A stretch of DNA of 49,518 nt, from contig NZ_CAMLIX010000005.1 in NCBI RefSeq assembly GCF_946479975.1, positions 1 through 49,518 on the forward strand, in the 5' to 3' direction. Source of the stretch: an uncultured Flavobacterium sp. (GTDB taxonomy: Bacteria > Bacteroidota > Bacteroidia > Flavobacteriales > Flavobacteriaceae). The notes beneath the pieces are model-generated. The model made no database searches. It saw only the letters and a program-made list of their open reading frames with translations, and was not told the origin of the DNA. A program made the position numbers and the translations under genes. Of this stretch, positions 16,181-24,285 are shown piece after piece. Numbering within the stretch: position 1 is the first letter of the stretch; the number at the start of each line of letters is the position of its first letter.

Positions 16181-16840
16181 ATGACAAAAAGAATTCTATT
16201 TTTATTTATTTTCTTTTTAACTCTTCTCGGAAATGCTCAAAATAATGCCGAGGTTACGAGAGATAACTTGGTTACAAATTATATTAAAGAACTTCAATCT
16301 AGAAAAATAGATACAATTTGTATTTATGAGGCTTATTGCATTGGATGCATCGACACGTTTGATTATTCATCATTTAAAAAAGATCTTTGTTTAGAAGATT
16401 TCCCTAATTATCCTATTTATATTTTCTGGAAGGAAAGAGGAAAAACATATCTTGATAAAATTAGTGTTTGCTTTGAATATTCAAGTATTATTTCTGAAAA
16501 CGCTTTTTGGGATGTTTATTTTTTTAATGAAAAAATCATTAAGAACGAAATTGTTAAAACTTATGAATATGAAACTTTTGAAAACTCAAAAAGAGTAACA
16601 TATGAAATCGGCGTGGATCATTCTGGACATCGGAATTTTAAATTCATAATAAAAGACAAAATAACTACTAAGGAATTTGACAGCTTTAATTTAACAAAAA
16701 TTGGATGGGATTCATCGAAATCAAATATTAATTACCAACACAACATCAACTTAAAAAGTAAACTAATCGTTGATATTCTTGAAAAAACAACCTCAGAAGC
16801 AGAAAAAAACAATACATTTAAAAAGATAAAGTCAAGATAA
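16181..16840 (+). CDS. Secreted protein of unknown function
   Basis: A 219-residue protein starting with a clear signal peptide, MTKRILFLFIFFLTLLGNAQ, cleaved after about residue 20. The mature part is rich in aromatic and charged residues, with an early cysteine cluster (CIYEAYCIGCIDTF, then DLCLEDF) and a lysine-rich C-terminus. I do not recognise a family. It is followed after 26 bases by another gene on the same strand and then by a DUF4304 gene, so the three may form an operon. Base composition is more AT-rich than in the housekeeping genes around it. Confidence 0.65.
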   Translation: MTKRILFLFIFFLTLLGNAQNNAEVTRDNLVTNYIKELQSRKIDTICIYEAYCIGCIDTFDYSSFKKDLCLEDFPNYPIYIFWKERGKTYLDKISVCFEYSSIISENAFWDVYFFNEKIIKNEIVKTYEYETFENSKRVTYEIGVDHSGHRNFKFIIKDKITTKEFDSFNLTKIGWDSSKSNINYQHNINLKSKLIVDILEKTTSEAEKNNTFKKIKSR

Positions 16841-16866
16841 TTCAAAGACTTACAAAATAAAAATTC

Positions 16867-17703
16867 ATGGAAAAATTCACATTAGAAATATTATTTCAAA
16901 TCATCGGAATCGGTTCAGCATCAGGATTATTTTATAATAATGATGCACTTTACATAATTGGCGACAACAGCGGATTTCTGTACGAATACAATATGCAGAA
17001 CAAACAATTAGATCAACACGCTTTAATTGATAATCCATCAGCAAATATTCCGAAAAACCTAAAACCCGATTTCGAATCTCTAACACATCACAACGATACC
17101 TTGTATATTTTTGGTTCTGGTTCTACCGAAAACCGAAACAAAATGATTGAATTCGATATCAAATCAAAAACTGTTGTACAAAAAAACAATCTAGTCGATT
17201 TATACGCTGTAATGCAGAATTTCGGTGCTATAAAACCAGAAGACTTCAATTTAGAAGGAGCAATTTTCGATGGCGAAAACTGGTATTTATTCAATCGTGG
17301 CAACGGCGTTTCAAACAAAAACACCATTTTTACCATCCACGCAAAAAATCTCGGAGAAGAATTTGCGCTGATTTCTGTCAATTATAAACTTCCAAAAATA
17401 AAAGGTGTTCGTTCCAGTTTTACCGATGCCATTTTAGTCGACGATAAAATCTATTTCCTTTCAACCGCAGAAGACACCAAATCGACTTATGATGACGGCG
17501 AAATCTTAGGAAGTTTTATTGGAAGAATCGACATCAAAACCATGAAAATAGATTTTACTCAAAAAATAACTTCGACAAACAAATTTGAAGGTTTGACTCT
17601 TTACAAAAAAGAAAACAATAAAATTGAGTTTTTGCTTTGTGAAGATAATGACACAGAACTTTTAGAAACCAAGATTTATAAATTGACGTTGCCTATAAAA
17701 TAG
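16867..17703 (+). CDS. Beta-propeller-like protein of unknown function
   Basis: A 278-residue protein with repeated strand-turn units such as LYIIGDNSGFLYEYNM, LYIFGSGSTENRNKMIEF, WYLFNRGNGVSNKNTIFTI and IYFLSTAEDTKSTYDDGEIL, which suggest a propeller fold. It resembles a Bacteroidota family of uncharacterised proteins (I believe the one called DUF6929), but I cannot confirm this. No signal peptide is evident, although residues 8-20 are moderately hydrophobic. Stop and next start are 7 bases apart, so it is probably co-transcribed with the DUF4304 gene. Confidence 0.65.
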   Translation: MEKFTLEILFQIIGIGSASGLFYNNDALYIIGDNSGFLYEYNMQNKQLDQHALIDNPSANIPKNLKPDFESLTHHNDTLYIFGSGSTENRNKMIEFDIKSKTVVQKNNLVDLYAVMQNFGAIKPEDFNLEGAIFDGENWYLFNRGNGVSNKNTIFTIHAKNLGEEFALISVNYKLPKIKGVRSSFTDAILVDDKIYFLSTAEDTKSTYDDGEILGSFIGRIDIKTMKIDFTQKITSTNKFEGLTLYKKENNKIEFLLCEDNDTELLETKIYKLTLPIK

Positions 17704-17710
17704 ATTTCGA

Positions 17711-18205
17711 ATGAATGCAAAAGAAAAACAACTTGACTTTGTAAAATCATATTTAAAACCAACTCTAAAGAATTTGGAGTACAAAACTAGTGGTCAAACT
17801 TGGTGGAAAGATAAGGAAGAATTTTATACGTTAATTAATTTACAGAATTTTTCATGGAACACTAAAGACAAAGTTAATTTTTGCTTCAATATAGGAATAG
17901 TTCTAAAATCAGAAATGAAAGATGCCACCAAAAAGCCTCAAATTTATGATTTAACAATACATTTAAGAGAAAATTTATATGTAAGCGATAAGAATAATAA
18001 GCATCCATTTAGAAACAAAAACGGTTATCTTTTAGAAAACCATACAGATATGACTGATTTTTATGAAGAATTAAAATCAGATTTTGAAAATTTCATAGTA
18101 CCAAAACTTGAAAAATTAAATTCTCTTCAAGATTGTATCGATAATTTTGGAAGTATTCCTTTTTTTGGTGAAAGATTAATTAATGCAATTAAAATAAAAA
18201 AATAA
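17711..18205 (+). CDS. DUF4304 domain protein
   Basis: A 164-residue cytoplasmic protein. The N-terminal pattern FVKSYLKPTLKNLEYKTSGQTWWK with LINLQNFSWN after it is that of DUF4304, a small alpha/beta domain often found as a single gene or near immunity-like genes. Function unknown. It is the last of three closely packed genes (16181-18205). Confidence 0.7.
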   Translation: MNAKEKQLDFVKSYLKPTLKNLEYKTSGQTWWKDKEEFYTLINLQNFSWNTKDKVNFCFNIGIVLKSEMKDATKKPQIYDLTIHLRENLYVSDKNNKHPFRNKNGYLLENHTDMTDFYEELKSDFENFIVPKLEKLNSLQDCIDNFGSIPFFGERLINAIKIKK

Positions 18206-18271
18206 ACTTTTTTTCACTCCCTTCCCAACCTTTTTATCTTTTCATCTCTCTATATAAGAAAGACAACAATT

Positions 18272-18808
18272 GTGATAAACGAGACTCAAATAGCCAACTG
18301 TAAAAAAATGCACCGCGATGCCCAGCGCGAGGTGTACGAATACATGTCGCCGAAGTTGTACCGCCTCTGCAAACGGTATTTAAAAAAGGAAGAAGAAATC
18401 GAAGAAGCTTTAGCCGATGCTTTCTTTACTATTTTTACCAAATTGGACCAACTAAAAGAAGCGTACGCTTTTGAAGCTTGGGCCAGAAGAATTACGGTGA
18501 ACCATTGTTTGGCGACCATTAGAAAAGAAACCAACTTCAATATGTATTTAGACGATGTAAAACTGCTTTCGCAACCTTCTGTCGACGAACTGAATACATT
18601 AGAAGAAGAAGATTTACTTAATTTATTAAACCACATTCCAGACGGCTGTAAAACTGTTTTTAACCTTTTTGTTATTGAAGGTTATGCGCATAAAGAAATA
18701 GCCGAAATGCTGAAGATCTCTGAAGGCACCTCAAAATCACAATTGAACGCTGCGAAGACCAAACTGAAAGAACTGGTTAATAAACTCTATTATCAAAAAG
18801 CAAAATAG
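18272..18808 (+). CDS. ECF-type RNA polymerase sigma factor
   Basis: A 178-residue sigma-70-like factor of the extracytoplasmic-function class. Region 2 spans about 14-80 (MHRDAQREVYEYMSPKLYRL, EEIEEALADAFFTIFTKLDQ, AFEAWARRITVNHCL), and region 4 spans about 118-172 (IPDGCKTVFNLFVIEGYAHK, EIAEMLKISEGTSKSQLNAAK). The start is taken as the GTG at 18272 because ECF factors of this group have about a dozen residues before the first region 2 helix; the ATG at 18311 is the alternative. The anti-sigma-like gene starts two bases after its stop, so they are co-translated. It directs RNA polymerase to a small envelope regulon, probably including this operon. Confidence 0.92.
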   Translation: MINETQIANCKKMHRDAQREVYEYMSPKLYRLCKRYLKKEEEIEEALADAFFTIFTKLDQLKEAYAFEAWARRITVNHCLATIRKETNFNMYLDDVKLLSQPSVDELNTLEEEDLLNLLNHIPDGCKTVFNLFVIEGYAHKEIAEMLKISEGTSKSQLNAAKTKLKELVNKLYYQKAK

Positions 18809-18810
18809 TC

Positions 18811-19764
18811 ATGGACAATCAAGATAAATTATTCGATAAAATAAAACAAGCTTCGCAAAACGAGGAGTTTAAAGACTTTCCCGGAATGGAAAAAGTCTGG
18901 GCCCGCGTTGAAGACAAACTGGACAAAAAAGAAGACAAAAAAACAATCGCGCTTTGGAAAAAAATTGCTGTTGCAGCTTCTCTTCTTTTATTGATTTCTT
19001 TAGGTTCTCAATTTCTACATACAGAGAAAAATACAACAGAAACTCCTAAAGTAGTTTTTGAGGAAAAAGAAAAAACTCAAAAACCTATTTTAAATCAGGA
19101 AAACACAAAACCATCTTCTGAAAATGGAATTGTTTCAAACGAGGAAGCTTCTAAAATTATAGAAAATCAGACGAAACAGAAAGAACGTGTTGCGGTTCAG
19201 GAGACTATTACTCCAAATGCACAAGCAGTCCAATCTGTACCTGCACCTAAAATTGCAGCAGAAACAGCTTTTCCAATTGCTTCATTAAATGAAGAAAGTG
19301 TTGAGGAAGATAATATTGTTTCCAAAAAAGAAGTAACTGCAGATATGGGCTATTTTAGAAATCAAGAAAGAGAAAGTGCTAAAGTTGCTTTTGCAGAAAG
19401 AAATTCGGCCAAAGCGAAAAAAAGTGCACCATTAGTAGTTCTAAACGGAAATGCAATGGCTCACAGCGACGAGGCAAAAAAGGATAAAATGATGCGAAGC
19501 GAACTTCCGAATCTAAAACCGGAAAATATGGATTCGCTTGTTATTCTCGACGAACCGCTATATATCATTGATGGTATTTATTATTCAGAAAATGATTTGT
19601 TTGGAAATAATCCGACGAGTCCGTATGCGCCTTTAGACAAACAAGACATTAAAACTATAACCATTTTACAAGATCTCGAAGCTACTGAAAAATATGGCGA
19701 ACGAGGAAAAAAAGGAGTCGTAATAATTACTACAAAAAACGGAAAACCGGCTCCGAAAAAATAA
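18811..19764 (+). CDS. Anti-sigma-like membrane protein with C-terminal TonB-plug-like module
   Basis: A 317-residue protein with three parts. Residues 1-47 form a charged cytoplasmic segment (DNQDKLFDKIKQASQNEEFK, KVWARVEDKLDKKEDKK) expected to bind the sigma factor. One membrane helix follows at about 50-67 (KKIAVAASLLLLISLG). A long, low-complexity Glu/Lys/Ala-rich periplasmic linker then leads to a folded end from about 245: LYIIDGIYYSENDLF, DIKTITILQDLEATEKYGE and KGVVIITTKNGK, the pattern of a TonB-dependent receptor plug. No barrel follows. The same module occurs in the vWA protein encoded next. Position after an ECF sigma gene supports the anti-sigma role; the zinc-binding HxxxCxxC motif of ZAS anti-sigmas is absent. 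Confidence 0.8.
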   Translation: MDNQDKLFDKIKQASQNEEFKDFPGMEKVWARVEDKLDKKEDKKTIALWKKIAVAASLLLLISLGSQFLHTEKNTTETPKVVFEEKEKTQKPILNQENTKPSSENGIVSNEEASKIIENQTKQKERVAVQETITPNAQAVQSVPAPKIAAETAFPIASLNEESVEEDNIVSKKEVTADMGYFRNQERESAKVAFAERNSAKAKKSAPLVVLNGNAMAHSDEAKKDKMMRSELPNLKPENMDSLVILDEPLYIIDGIYYSENDLFGNNPTSPYAPLDKQDIKTITILQDLEATEKYGERGKKGVVIITTKNGKPAPKK

Positions 19765-19770
19765 TCTTAA

Positions 19771-19801
19771 GCTTTGTCAAAGTCTGCAGCTTTGACAAAG
19801 C
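19771..19801 (+). other. Perfect hairpin between anti-sigma and vWA genes
   Basis: GCTTTGTCAAAG (19771-19782) and CTTTGACAAAGC (19790-19801) form a 12-bp stem around a 7-base loop. It is not followed by a T run, so it is not a typical terminator; it could set the expression ratio by RNA processing or partial termination. Confidence 0.6.
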
Positions 19802-19834
19802 AAAATCCGAACATTAATTTTAAAACTTATTATC

Positions 19835-22018
19835 ATGAAAAGTCTAAAACTTATTTCATCAGCCATTGCTATGCTTATATGTTTCGTAAGCATGGCACAA
19901 GAAAGAACCATTTCTGGAATCATTTCAGACGAAGCCAAACAACCGCTTCCTGGCGTAAACATTTTAAATCAAACCTCTAAAGCGTTTGCGGCTACAGATT
20001 TCAACGGAAAATATAGCATCAAAGCAAAAACAGGAGATTTGCTGGTTTTTACTTTTATTGGCTACAAAAAACAAAGCCAAAAAGTTCAAAACTCTGATAT
20101 AATGAATATTAAAATGTTTCCTGACTCTTCCAATTTACAAGAGGTTGTAGTTACTGGTTACGGCACAAGCAGTGTAGATTACAGCACGAAAAGTTATGAA
20201 CGTGAGGAACGAAGCTACGAACGTGCAGAAAGAAGAAAAGCTAAAACTGCGAACACAGCTCAATTACAAGGAAGAGTTGCCGGAGTACAAATCCAAAACA
20301 GTGTTGGTTATATGGCAAGCCCGAGTCCGATTGTGGTAAGAGGAACGGCAAGTATTTCTCCAATAAACGAACCAATGTACATTATTGACGGAGTTCCTGC
20401 AAAGTCCAATCAAATGGCAAAAATAAATCCGAATGATGTTAAGGATTTAAAAGTGCTGAAAGATAATGATGCTACTTCAATTTATGGAAGCAGAGCTTCA
20501 AATGGCGTTGTTATTGTTTCGACTAAAAATGAAATCTATAAAAATCTTTCGGAAACAGAATTGGATAAAAAGCTAAATATTCTGCCAATTCCAACTGAAC
20601 CAACTCAGGAAGATTATGATGGTTTTGTAGAAAATGCATTCGAAAGTCCGAAAACAGCACCGCTTTCTACATTTTCTATAGATGTTGACAATGCTTCTTA
20701 TACCAATATCAGACGTTTTTTAAACAACGGACAAGAAGTTCCAAAAGATGCAGTTCGTGTTGAGGAAATGGTGAATTTCTTTAAATATACTTATCCGCAG
20801 CCAAAAAATGAACATCCGTTTTCTATCAACACAGAAGTAAGCGATTCACCTTGGAACGCGAATAATAAAATTCTGAAAATTGGTTTACAAGGAAAAAATA
20901 TCCCGACAAACGATTTGCAAGCTTCAAATCTTGTTTTCTTAATTGATGTTTCGGGTTCAATGAGCGAAATGAACAAATTGCCTTTATTAAAACAATCCTT
21001 GAAAATTTTGGTAAACGAATTACGTCCAAAAGATAAAGTGTCTATTGTTGTTTATGCAGGCGCAGCTGGAATGGTTTTACCTCCCACTTCCGGGGATGAG
21101 AAAAAAATAATAATTGATGCTTTAGAAAAATTACAATCTGGCGGAAGCACAGCTGGTGGCGCAGGAATCGAATTGGCTTATAAAACTGCTGCAGAAAATT
21201 TTATTAAAGGCGGCAATAATAGAGTAATCCTAGCTACAGACGGGGATTTTAACGTTGGAAGTTCATCGAATTCTGATATGGAAAAATTAATTGAAGAAAA
21301 AAGAAAAACAGGCGTTTTCTTGACTTGTTTGGGTTACGGAATGGGAAATTACAAAGACAGCAAAATGGAAATTTTAGCCGATAAAGGAAACGGAAATTAT
21401 GCATATATCGACAACATTCAAGAAGCGAATCGCTTTTTAGGAAAAGAATTTAAAGGTTCGATGTTTGCTATCGCGAAAGATGTAAAAATCCAAATTGAAT
21501 TCAATCCAAAACAAGTGCAATCCTATCGTTTGATTGGGTATGAAAACAGAAAACTGCGTCCAGAAGATTTTAAAAATGACGCAATTGATGCTGGAGAATT
21601 AGGCAGTAATCATACCGTAACAGCTTTGTATGAAATTATTCCGACTGGTGTAAAAAGCGATTATTTAACGGCTCAGCCAGATGAATTAAAATATACTAAA
21701 ACAGAACCAAATTCAAGTAATTACAGTAATGAATTGGCAACGATTAAATTCCGTTACAAAAAACCAGACGGTGAAAAAAGCATCGAAATGGTTCAGGTAA
21801 TCGAAAACAAATCGGTTGCTTTAGAAAAAGCGAGTGATGACATGAAATTTAGTGTGGCCGTAGCTTGGTTCGGATTGAAATTAAGAGACTCAAAATTAAT
21901 CGCTTCGAAATCTTCTGAAGAAATTGTAAAATTAGCGAAGCAAGGAAATTCAAACGATGGCGAAGGTTACAAAGCTGAATTTATTCGTTTGGTAGAAACT
22001 TCAAAACAATATAATTAA
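19835..22018 (+). CDS. von Willebrand A (YfbK-type) protein with carboxypeptidase-like and TonB-plug domains
   Basis: A 727-residue exported protein. It has a signal peptide (1-21, ending SMAQ), then a CarboxypepD_reg-like beta domain (about 24-100: ISGIISDEAKQPLPGVNILN, DFNGKYSIKAKTGD), then the SusC-type sequence LQEVVVTGYGT and a plug-like domain (about 100-235; YIIDG at 182-186, NGVVIVSTKNE at its end). Instead of a barrel, a YfbK N-terminal segment (about 262-350) and a vWA domain follow, with the MIDAS motif DVSGSMS at 371-377 and ATDGDFN later. The C-terminus is DUF3520-like. Known YfbK-type proteins lack the plug part. It is third in the sigma/anti-sigma operon, so it is probably a target or an input of that regulatory pair. 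Confidence 0.87.
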   Translation: MKSLKLISSAIAMLICFVSMAQERTISGIISDEAKQPLPGVNILNQTSKAFAATDFNGKYSIKAKTGDLLVFTFIGYKKQSQKVQNSDIMNIKMFPDSSNLQEVVVTGYGTSSVDYSTKSYEREERSYERAERRKAKTANTAQLQGRVAGVQIQNSVGYMASPSPIVVRGTASISPINEPMYIIDGVPAKSNQMAKINPNDVKDLKVLKDNDATSIYGSRASNGVVIVSTKNEIYKNLSETELDKKLNILPIPTEPTQEDYDGFVENAFESPKTAPLSTFSIDVDNASYTNIRRFLNNGQEVPKDAVRVEEMVNFFKYTYPQPKNEHPFSINTEVSDSPWNANNKILKIGLQGKNIPTNDLQASNLVFLIDVSGSMSEMNKLPLLKQSLKILVNELRPKDKVSIVVYAGAAGMVLPPTSGDEKKIIIDALEKLQSGGSTAGGAGIELAYKTAAENFIKGGNNRVILATDGDFNVGSSSNSDMEKLIEEKRKTGVFLTCLGYGMGNYKDSKMEILADKGNGNYAYIDNIQEANRFLGKEFKGSMFAIAKDVKIQIEFNPKQVQSYRLIGYENRKLRPEDFKNDAIDAGELGSNHTVTALYEIIPTGVKSDYLTAQPDELKYTKTEPNSSNYSNELATIKFRYKKPDGEKSIEMVQVIENKSVALEKASDDMKFSVAVAWFGLKLRDSKLIASKSSEEIVKLAKQGNSNDGEGYKAEFIRLVETSKQYN

Positions 22019-22030
22019 TCAAAATTTTAT

Positions 22031-22038
22031 TACATTTG
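22031..22038 (+). promoter_or_regulatory. Promoter -7 box of the LURP-one gene
   Basis: TACATTTG, an exact TAnnTTTG match, ends 32 bases before the ATG at 22071. Confidence 0.5.
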
Positions 22039-22070
22039 CGGTTTTATTTTTAAAACTTATTTACACACAT

Positions 22071-22658
22071 ATGAATACTATTTTAAGCCAAAATCTTTTT
22101 TTAGTAAAAGAACATATCGGAATGTTTAAAGCCGCAAACAATTACGATATTTATAATCCAGAAACCAATCAGATCATTATGAACTGCCGAGAAAACAATC
22201 TTGGTTTTTTCACTAAAATACTTCGTTTTACAGATTATAAAAGAGCAACTCCTTTTAATGTTGAAATTACAACTGCTTCTGGCGAAAAATTAATTACCGT
22301 TAGAAGAGGTGTAGCAATTTTTAGATCGACAGTTGAAGTTTTAGACGAAAATGATCGTTTGGTTGGAACATTCAAACAAAAATTATTTTCTATTGGAGGA
22401 AAGTTTGACATTCTAGACAAAAACGAAAAACCAGTTGCAACCCTTCAAGGAAAATGGACAGGTTGGGATTTTAAATTCTCGCACGAAAACAAGCAATTGG
22501 CTCAGGTAAGTAAAAAATGGGCAGGATTAGGAAAAGAGTTTTTTACAAGTGCCGATAATTATGTACTTCAAATTGAAGACACAGTTGCAGCCGACAGTCC
22601 GTTGAGACAATTAATTTTAGGAGCCGTAATGTGTATTGACATGGTTCTTAAAGAATAA
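22071..22658 (+). CDS. LURP-one / phospholipid scramblase-related protein
   Basis: A 195-residue protein of the Tubby-like LURP-one/scramblase fold: repeated short beta strands (YDIYNPETNQIIMNCRE, VEITTASGEKLITVRRGV, TVEVLDENDRLVGTFKQK, FDILDKNEKPVATLQGKW, NYVLQIEDTVAADSPLRQ) and a hydrophobic C-terminal helix (LILGAVMCIDMVL) that would be buried in the barrel. This pattern is seen in scramblase-related proteins in bacteria, whose role is unknown; lipid scrambling should not be assumed. It is a single gene with its own -7 box. Confidence 0.75.
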   Translation: MNTILSQNLFLVKEHIGMFKAANNYDIYNPETNQIIMNCRENNLGFFTKILRFTDYKRATPFNVEITTASGEKLITVRRGVAIFRSTVEVLDENDRLVGTFKQKLFSIGGKFDILDKNEKPVATLQGKWTGWDFKFSHENKQLAQVSKKWAGLGKEFFTSADNYVLQIEDTVAADSPLRQLILGAVMCIDMVLKE

Positions 22659-22694
22659 TCAAAAGTTGTTAAACTTAGATTAAGAATATCTTTT

Positions 22695-22751
22695 AAAGCA
22701 TCATTTTAGTTTTCAAAAACCTTATTTTTGTAAGACTTAAAATGATGCTTT
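22695..22751 (+). promoter_or_regulatory. Promoter flanked by a perfect 14-bp inverted repeat
   Basis: AAAGCATCATTTTA (22695-22708) and TAAAATGATGCTTT (22738-22751) frame the -7 box TATTTTTG (22723-22730). The expected transcript starts near the right arm. The design suggests an operator bracketing the promoter of the SDR gene; as a weak terminator of the gene before it the arms are far apart (29 bases). Confidence 0.5.
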
Positions 22752-22774
22752 CTGCATTTTTAAAAATTACCATC

Positions 22775-23491
22775 ATGACCGACTTAAAAAATAAAAATGC
22801 CTTCATTACAGGCGCAGGAAAAGGAATTGGAAAAGCTGTTGCCATTGCTTTGGCAAAAGAAGGCGTAAACCTAATTCTGGTTTCAAGAACTAAAAGTGAC
22901 ATCGATCAGCTGGCAGAAGAAACTGCAAAATTGGGCGTAAAAACTTTAGCATTAGCTGCAGATGTATCTGATATTAATTCTATAAATACTGCTGCAGAAA
23001 AAGCTTTAGCCGAATTCAATCATATTGATATTTTAATCAACAGCGCCGGAATTGCTTCTTTTGGAAAATTCTTAGAACTAGAACCAGAAGCTTGGGAAAG
23101 AATTATTCAGGTAAATTTAATGGGAACGTATTTTACAACGCGTGCTATTATTCCAAACATGATCGAAAGACAAACGGGTGATATTATCAATATTTCATCG
23201 ACTGCGGGATTAAACGGAAACGCTTTAACAAGTGCTTACAGCGCTTCTAAATTTGCGGTTTTAGGTTTAACCGACTCTTTGATGCAGGAAATGAGAAAAC
23301 ACAATATTCGTGTTACGGCTTTAACTCCAAGTACCGTTGCAACTGACATGGCAAAAGACTTAAACTTAACCGATGGAAATCCTGAAAAAGTAATGCAGTC
23401 TGAAGATATGGCAGATTTGATTATCGCACAGTTAAAATTGAACCGTAGAGTGTTTATTAAAAACAGCAGTATTTGGTCTACTAATCCTTAA
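22775..23491 (+). CDS. Short-chain dehydrogenase (3-oxoacyl-ACP reductase-like)
   Basis: A 238-residue classical SDR. The cofactor motif TGAGKGIG is at 12-19, NSAG follows strand four, and the catalytic set includes Ser in INISSTAG and YSASKFA (Tyr-x-x-x-Lys). After the first strand, SRTK suggests NADP(H) preference. It may be a FabG-like reductase but no fatty-acid genes are nearby. The ATG at 22775 is preferred over an in-frame ATG at 22742, because the latter lies only 12 bases after the -7 box, within the inverted repeat, and adds residues foreign to the family. Confidence 0.9.
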   Translation: MTDLKNKNAFITGAGKGIGKAVAIALAKEGVNLILVSRTKSDIDQLAEETAKLGVKTLALAADVSDINSINTAAEKALAEFNHIDILINSAGIASFGKFLELEPEAWERIIQVNLMGTYFTTRAIIPNMIERQTGDIINISSTAGLNGNALTSAYSASKFAVLGLTDSLMQEMRKHNIRVTALTPSTVATDMAKDLNLTDGNPEKVMQSEDMADLIIAQLKLNRRVFIKNSSIWSTNP

Positions 23492-23513
23492 AAGAATAAA
23501 TTCCAAATTTTTT

Positions 23514-23557
23514 AAATTCCAAATTCCAATTGCTTCTGACATTGGAATTTGGAACTT
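23514..23557. repeat. AAATTCCAAATTCCAAT hairpin repeat
   Basis: A 17-base arm at 23514-23530 pairs with 23541-23557 (one mismatch) around a 10-base loop. A sister copy lies at 31885-31926 with a loop of the same length but different sequence. It sits 22 bases after the SDR stop and may act as a terminator. Confidence 0.65.
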
Positions 23558-23581
23558 TAGTATTGGAATTTCAAAAAATAT

Positions 23582-24088
23582 ATGATGGAACAATATTTAA
23601 GACAATTGGTCGAAATAGAATTTCAAGATAAAAAACAGATTTTCGCTGGTTTTTTAATTGATTATTCTGATGAATGGATTTTACTTCGAAATAATCCTGT
23701 AGATTTTATTTTGGATGGCTTTGTTATTTTAAGAAATAAAAATATTCAAGCTGTAAACCGTGATTATGATTTGGCTTTTACAGAAAAAGTGATTCGCTTG
23801 AAAGGTTTAAAGATAAACTCTGAAGACATTATTCCGATTAAAGATTTGGCTTCAATTATCAAATTTCTTTCTGAAAAGCATGGCATTTTTCAAATTGCAA
23901 AAAAATCTTCAAAATCGGCTTATTTAGGAAAATTAATAGAATTGAATAATGAAGAATTGACAATCGACTTTTTAGACACTCAAGGTCAATTTGGAGGAGA
24001 ATTAAGTTTTAATCCAGAAAAGATTCGTGTTATTGAGTTTGATACAGATTATATTAATTCTTTGAAATTGGTGGTTGGAGATAGTTGA
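23582..24088 (+). CDS. Hypothetical protein with two SH3/Sm-like repeats
   Basis: A 168-residue cytoplasmic protein that I do not recognise. Two stretches look alike: VEIEFQDKKQIFAGFLIDYS..EWILLRN near the start and SAYLGKLIELNNEELTIDFLD near residues 115-140. Each resembles a small beta-barrel strand order (build-up, turn, then 'I..' strand), so a duplicated SH3-like or Sm-like fold is possible. Two start codons (23582, 23585) are adjacent. It ends before a large nested repeat and a terminator. Confidence 0.65.
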   Translation: MMEQYLRQLVEIEFQDKKQIFAGFLIDYSDEWILLRNNPVDFILDGFVILRNKNIQAVNRDYDLAFTEKVIRLKGLKINSEDIIPIKDLASIIKFLSEKHGIFQIAKKSSKSAYLGKLIELNNEELTIDFLDTQGQFGGELSFNPEKIRVIEFDTDYINSLKLVVGDS

Positions 24089-24097
24089 TTTCAAAAT

Positions 24098-24280
24098 ACC
24101 ACAGAGACACACAAAAATTTCGCAGAGATTCGCAAAACATAATTAAAACACAAAGCTCTTTTTATTAAAAGAGCTTTGTGTTTTAATGTTTATGTAAGAC
24201 GCACTGCAGTGCGTCTCTACGATTGCCATGCCGCATTACTTTGCGTATCTCTGCGAAATCTTTTGTGTATCTCTGTGAAA
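24098..24280. repeat. Nested inverted repeats between convergent genes
   Basis: The outer arms ACCACAGAGACACACAAAA (24098 on) and TTTTGTGTATCTCTGTG (24261 on), each followed or preceded by a GCAGAGAT / ATCTCTGC pair, enclose a terminator (24145-24184) and a perfect palindrome AGACGCACTGCAGTGCGTCT (24197-24216). Confidence 0.7.
24145..24184. terminator. Bidirectional terminator, 18-bp perfect stem
   Basis: AAAACACAAAGCTCTTTT (24145-24162) pairs with 24167-24184 around a TATT loop. A and T runs at its ends serve both convergent genes. Confidence 0.85.
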
Positions 24281-24285
24281 TAAGA

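Noticed and set aside
19771..19801. Terminator separating the sigma operon from the vWA gene
   Set aside because: The stem is perfect but no T run follows and no new promoter box is seen before the vWA start, so full termination is unlikely.
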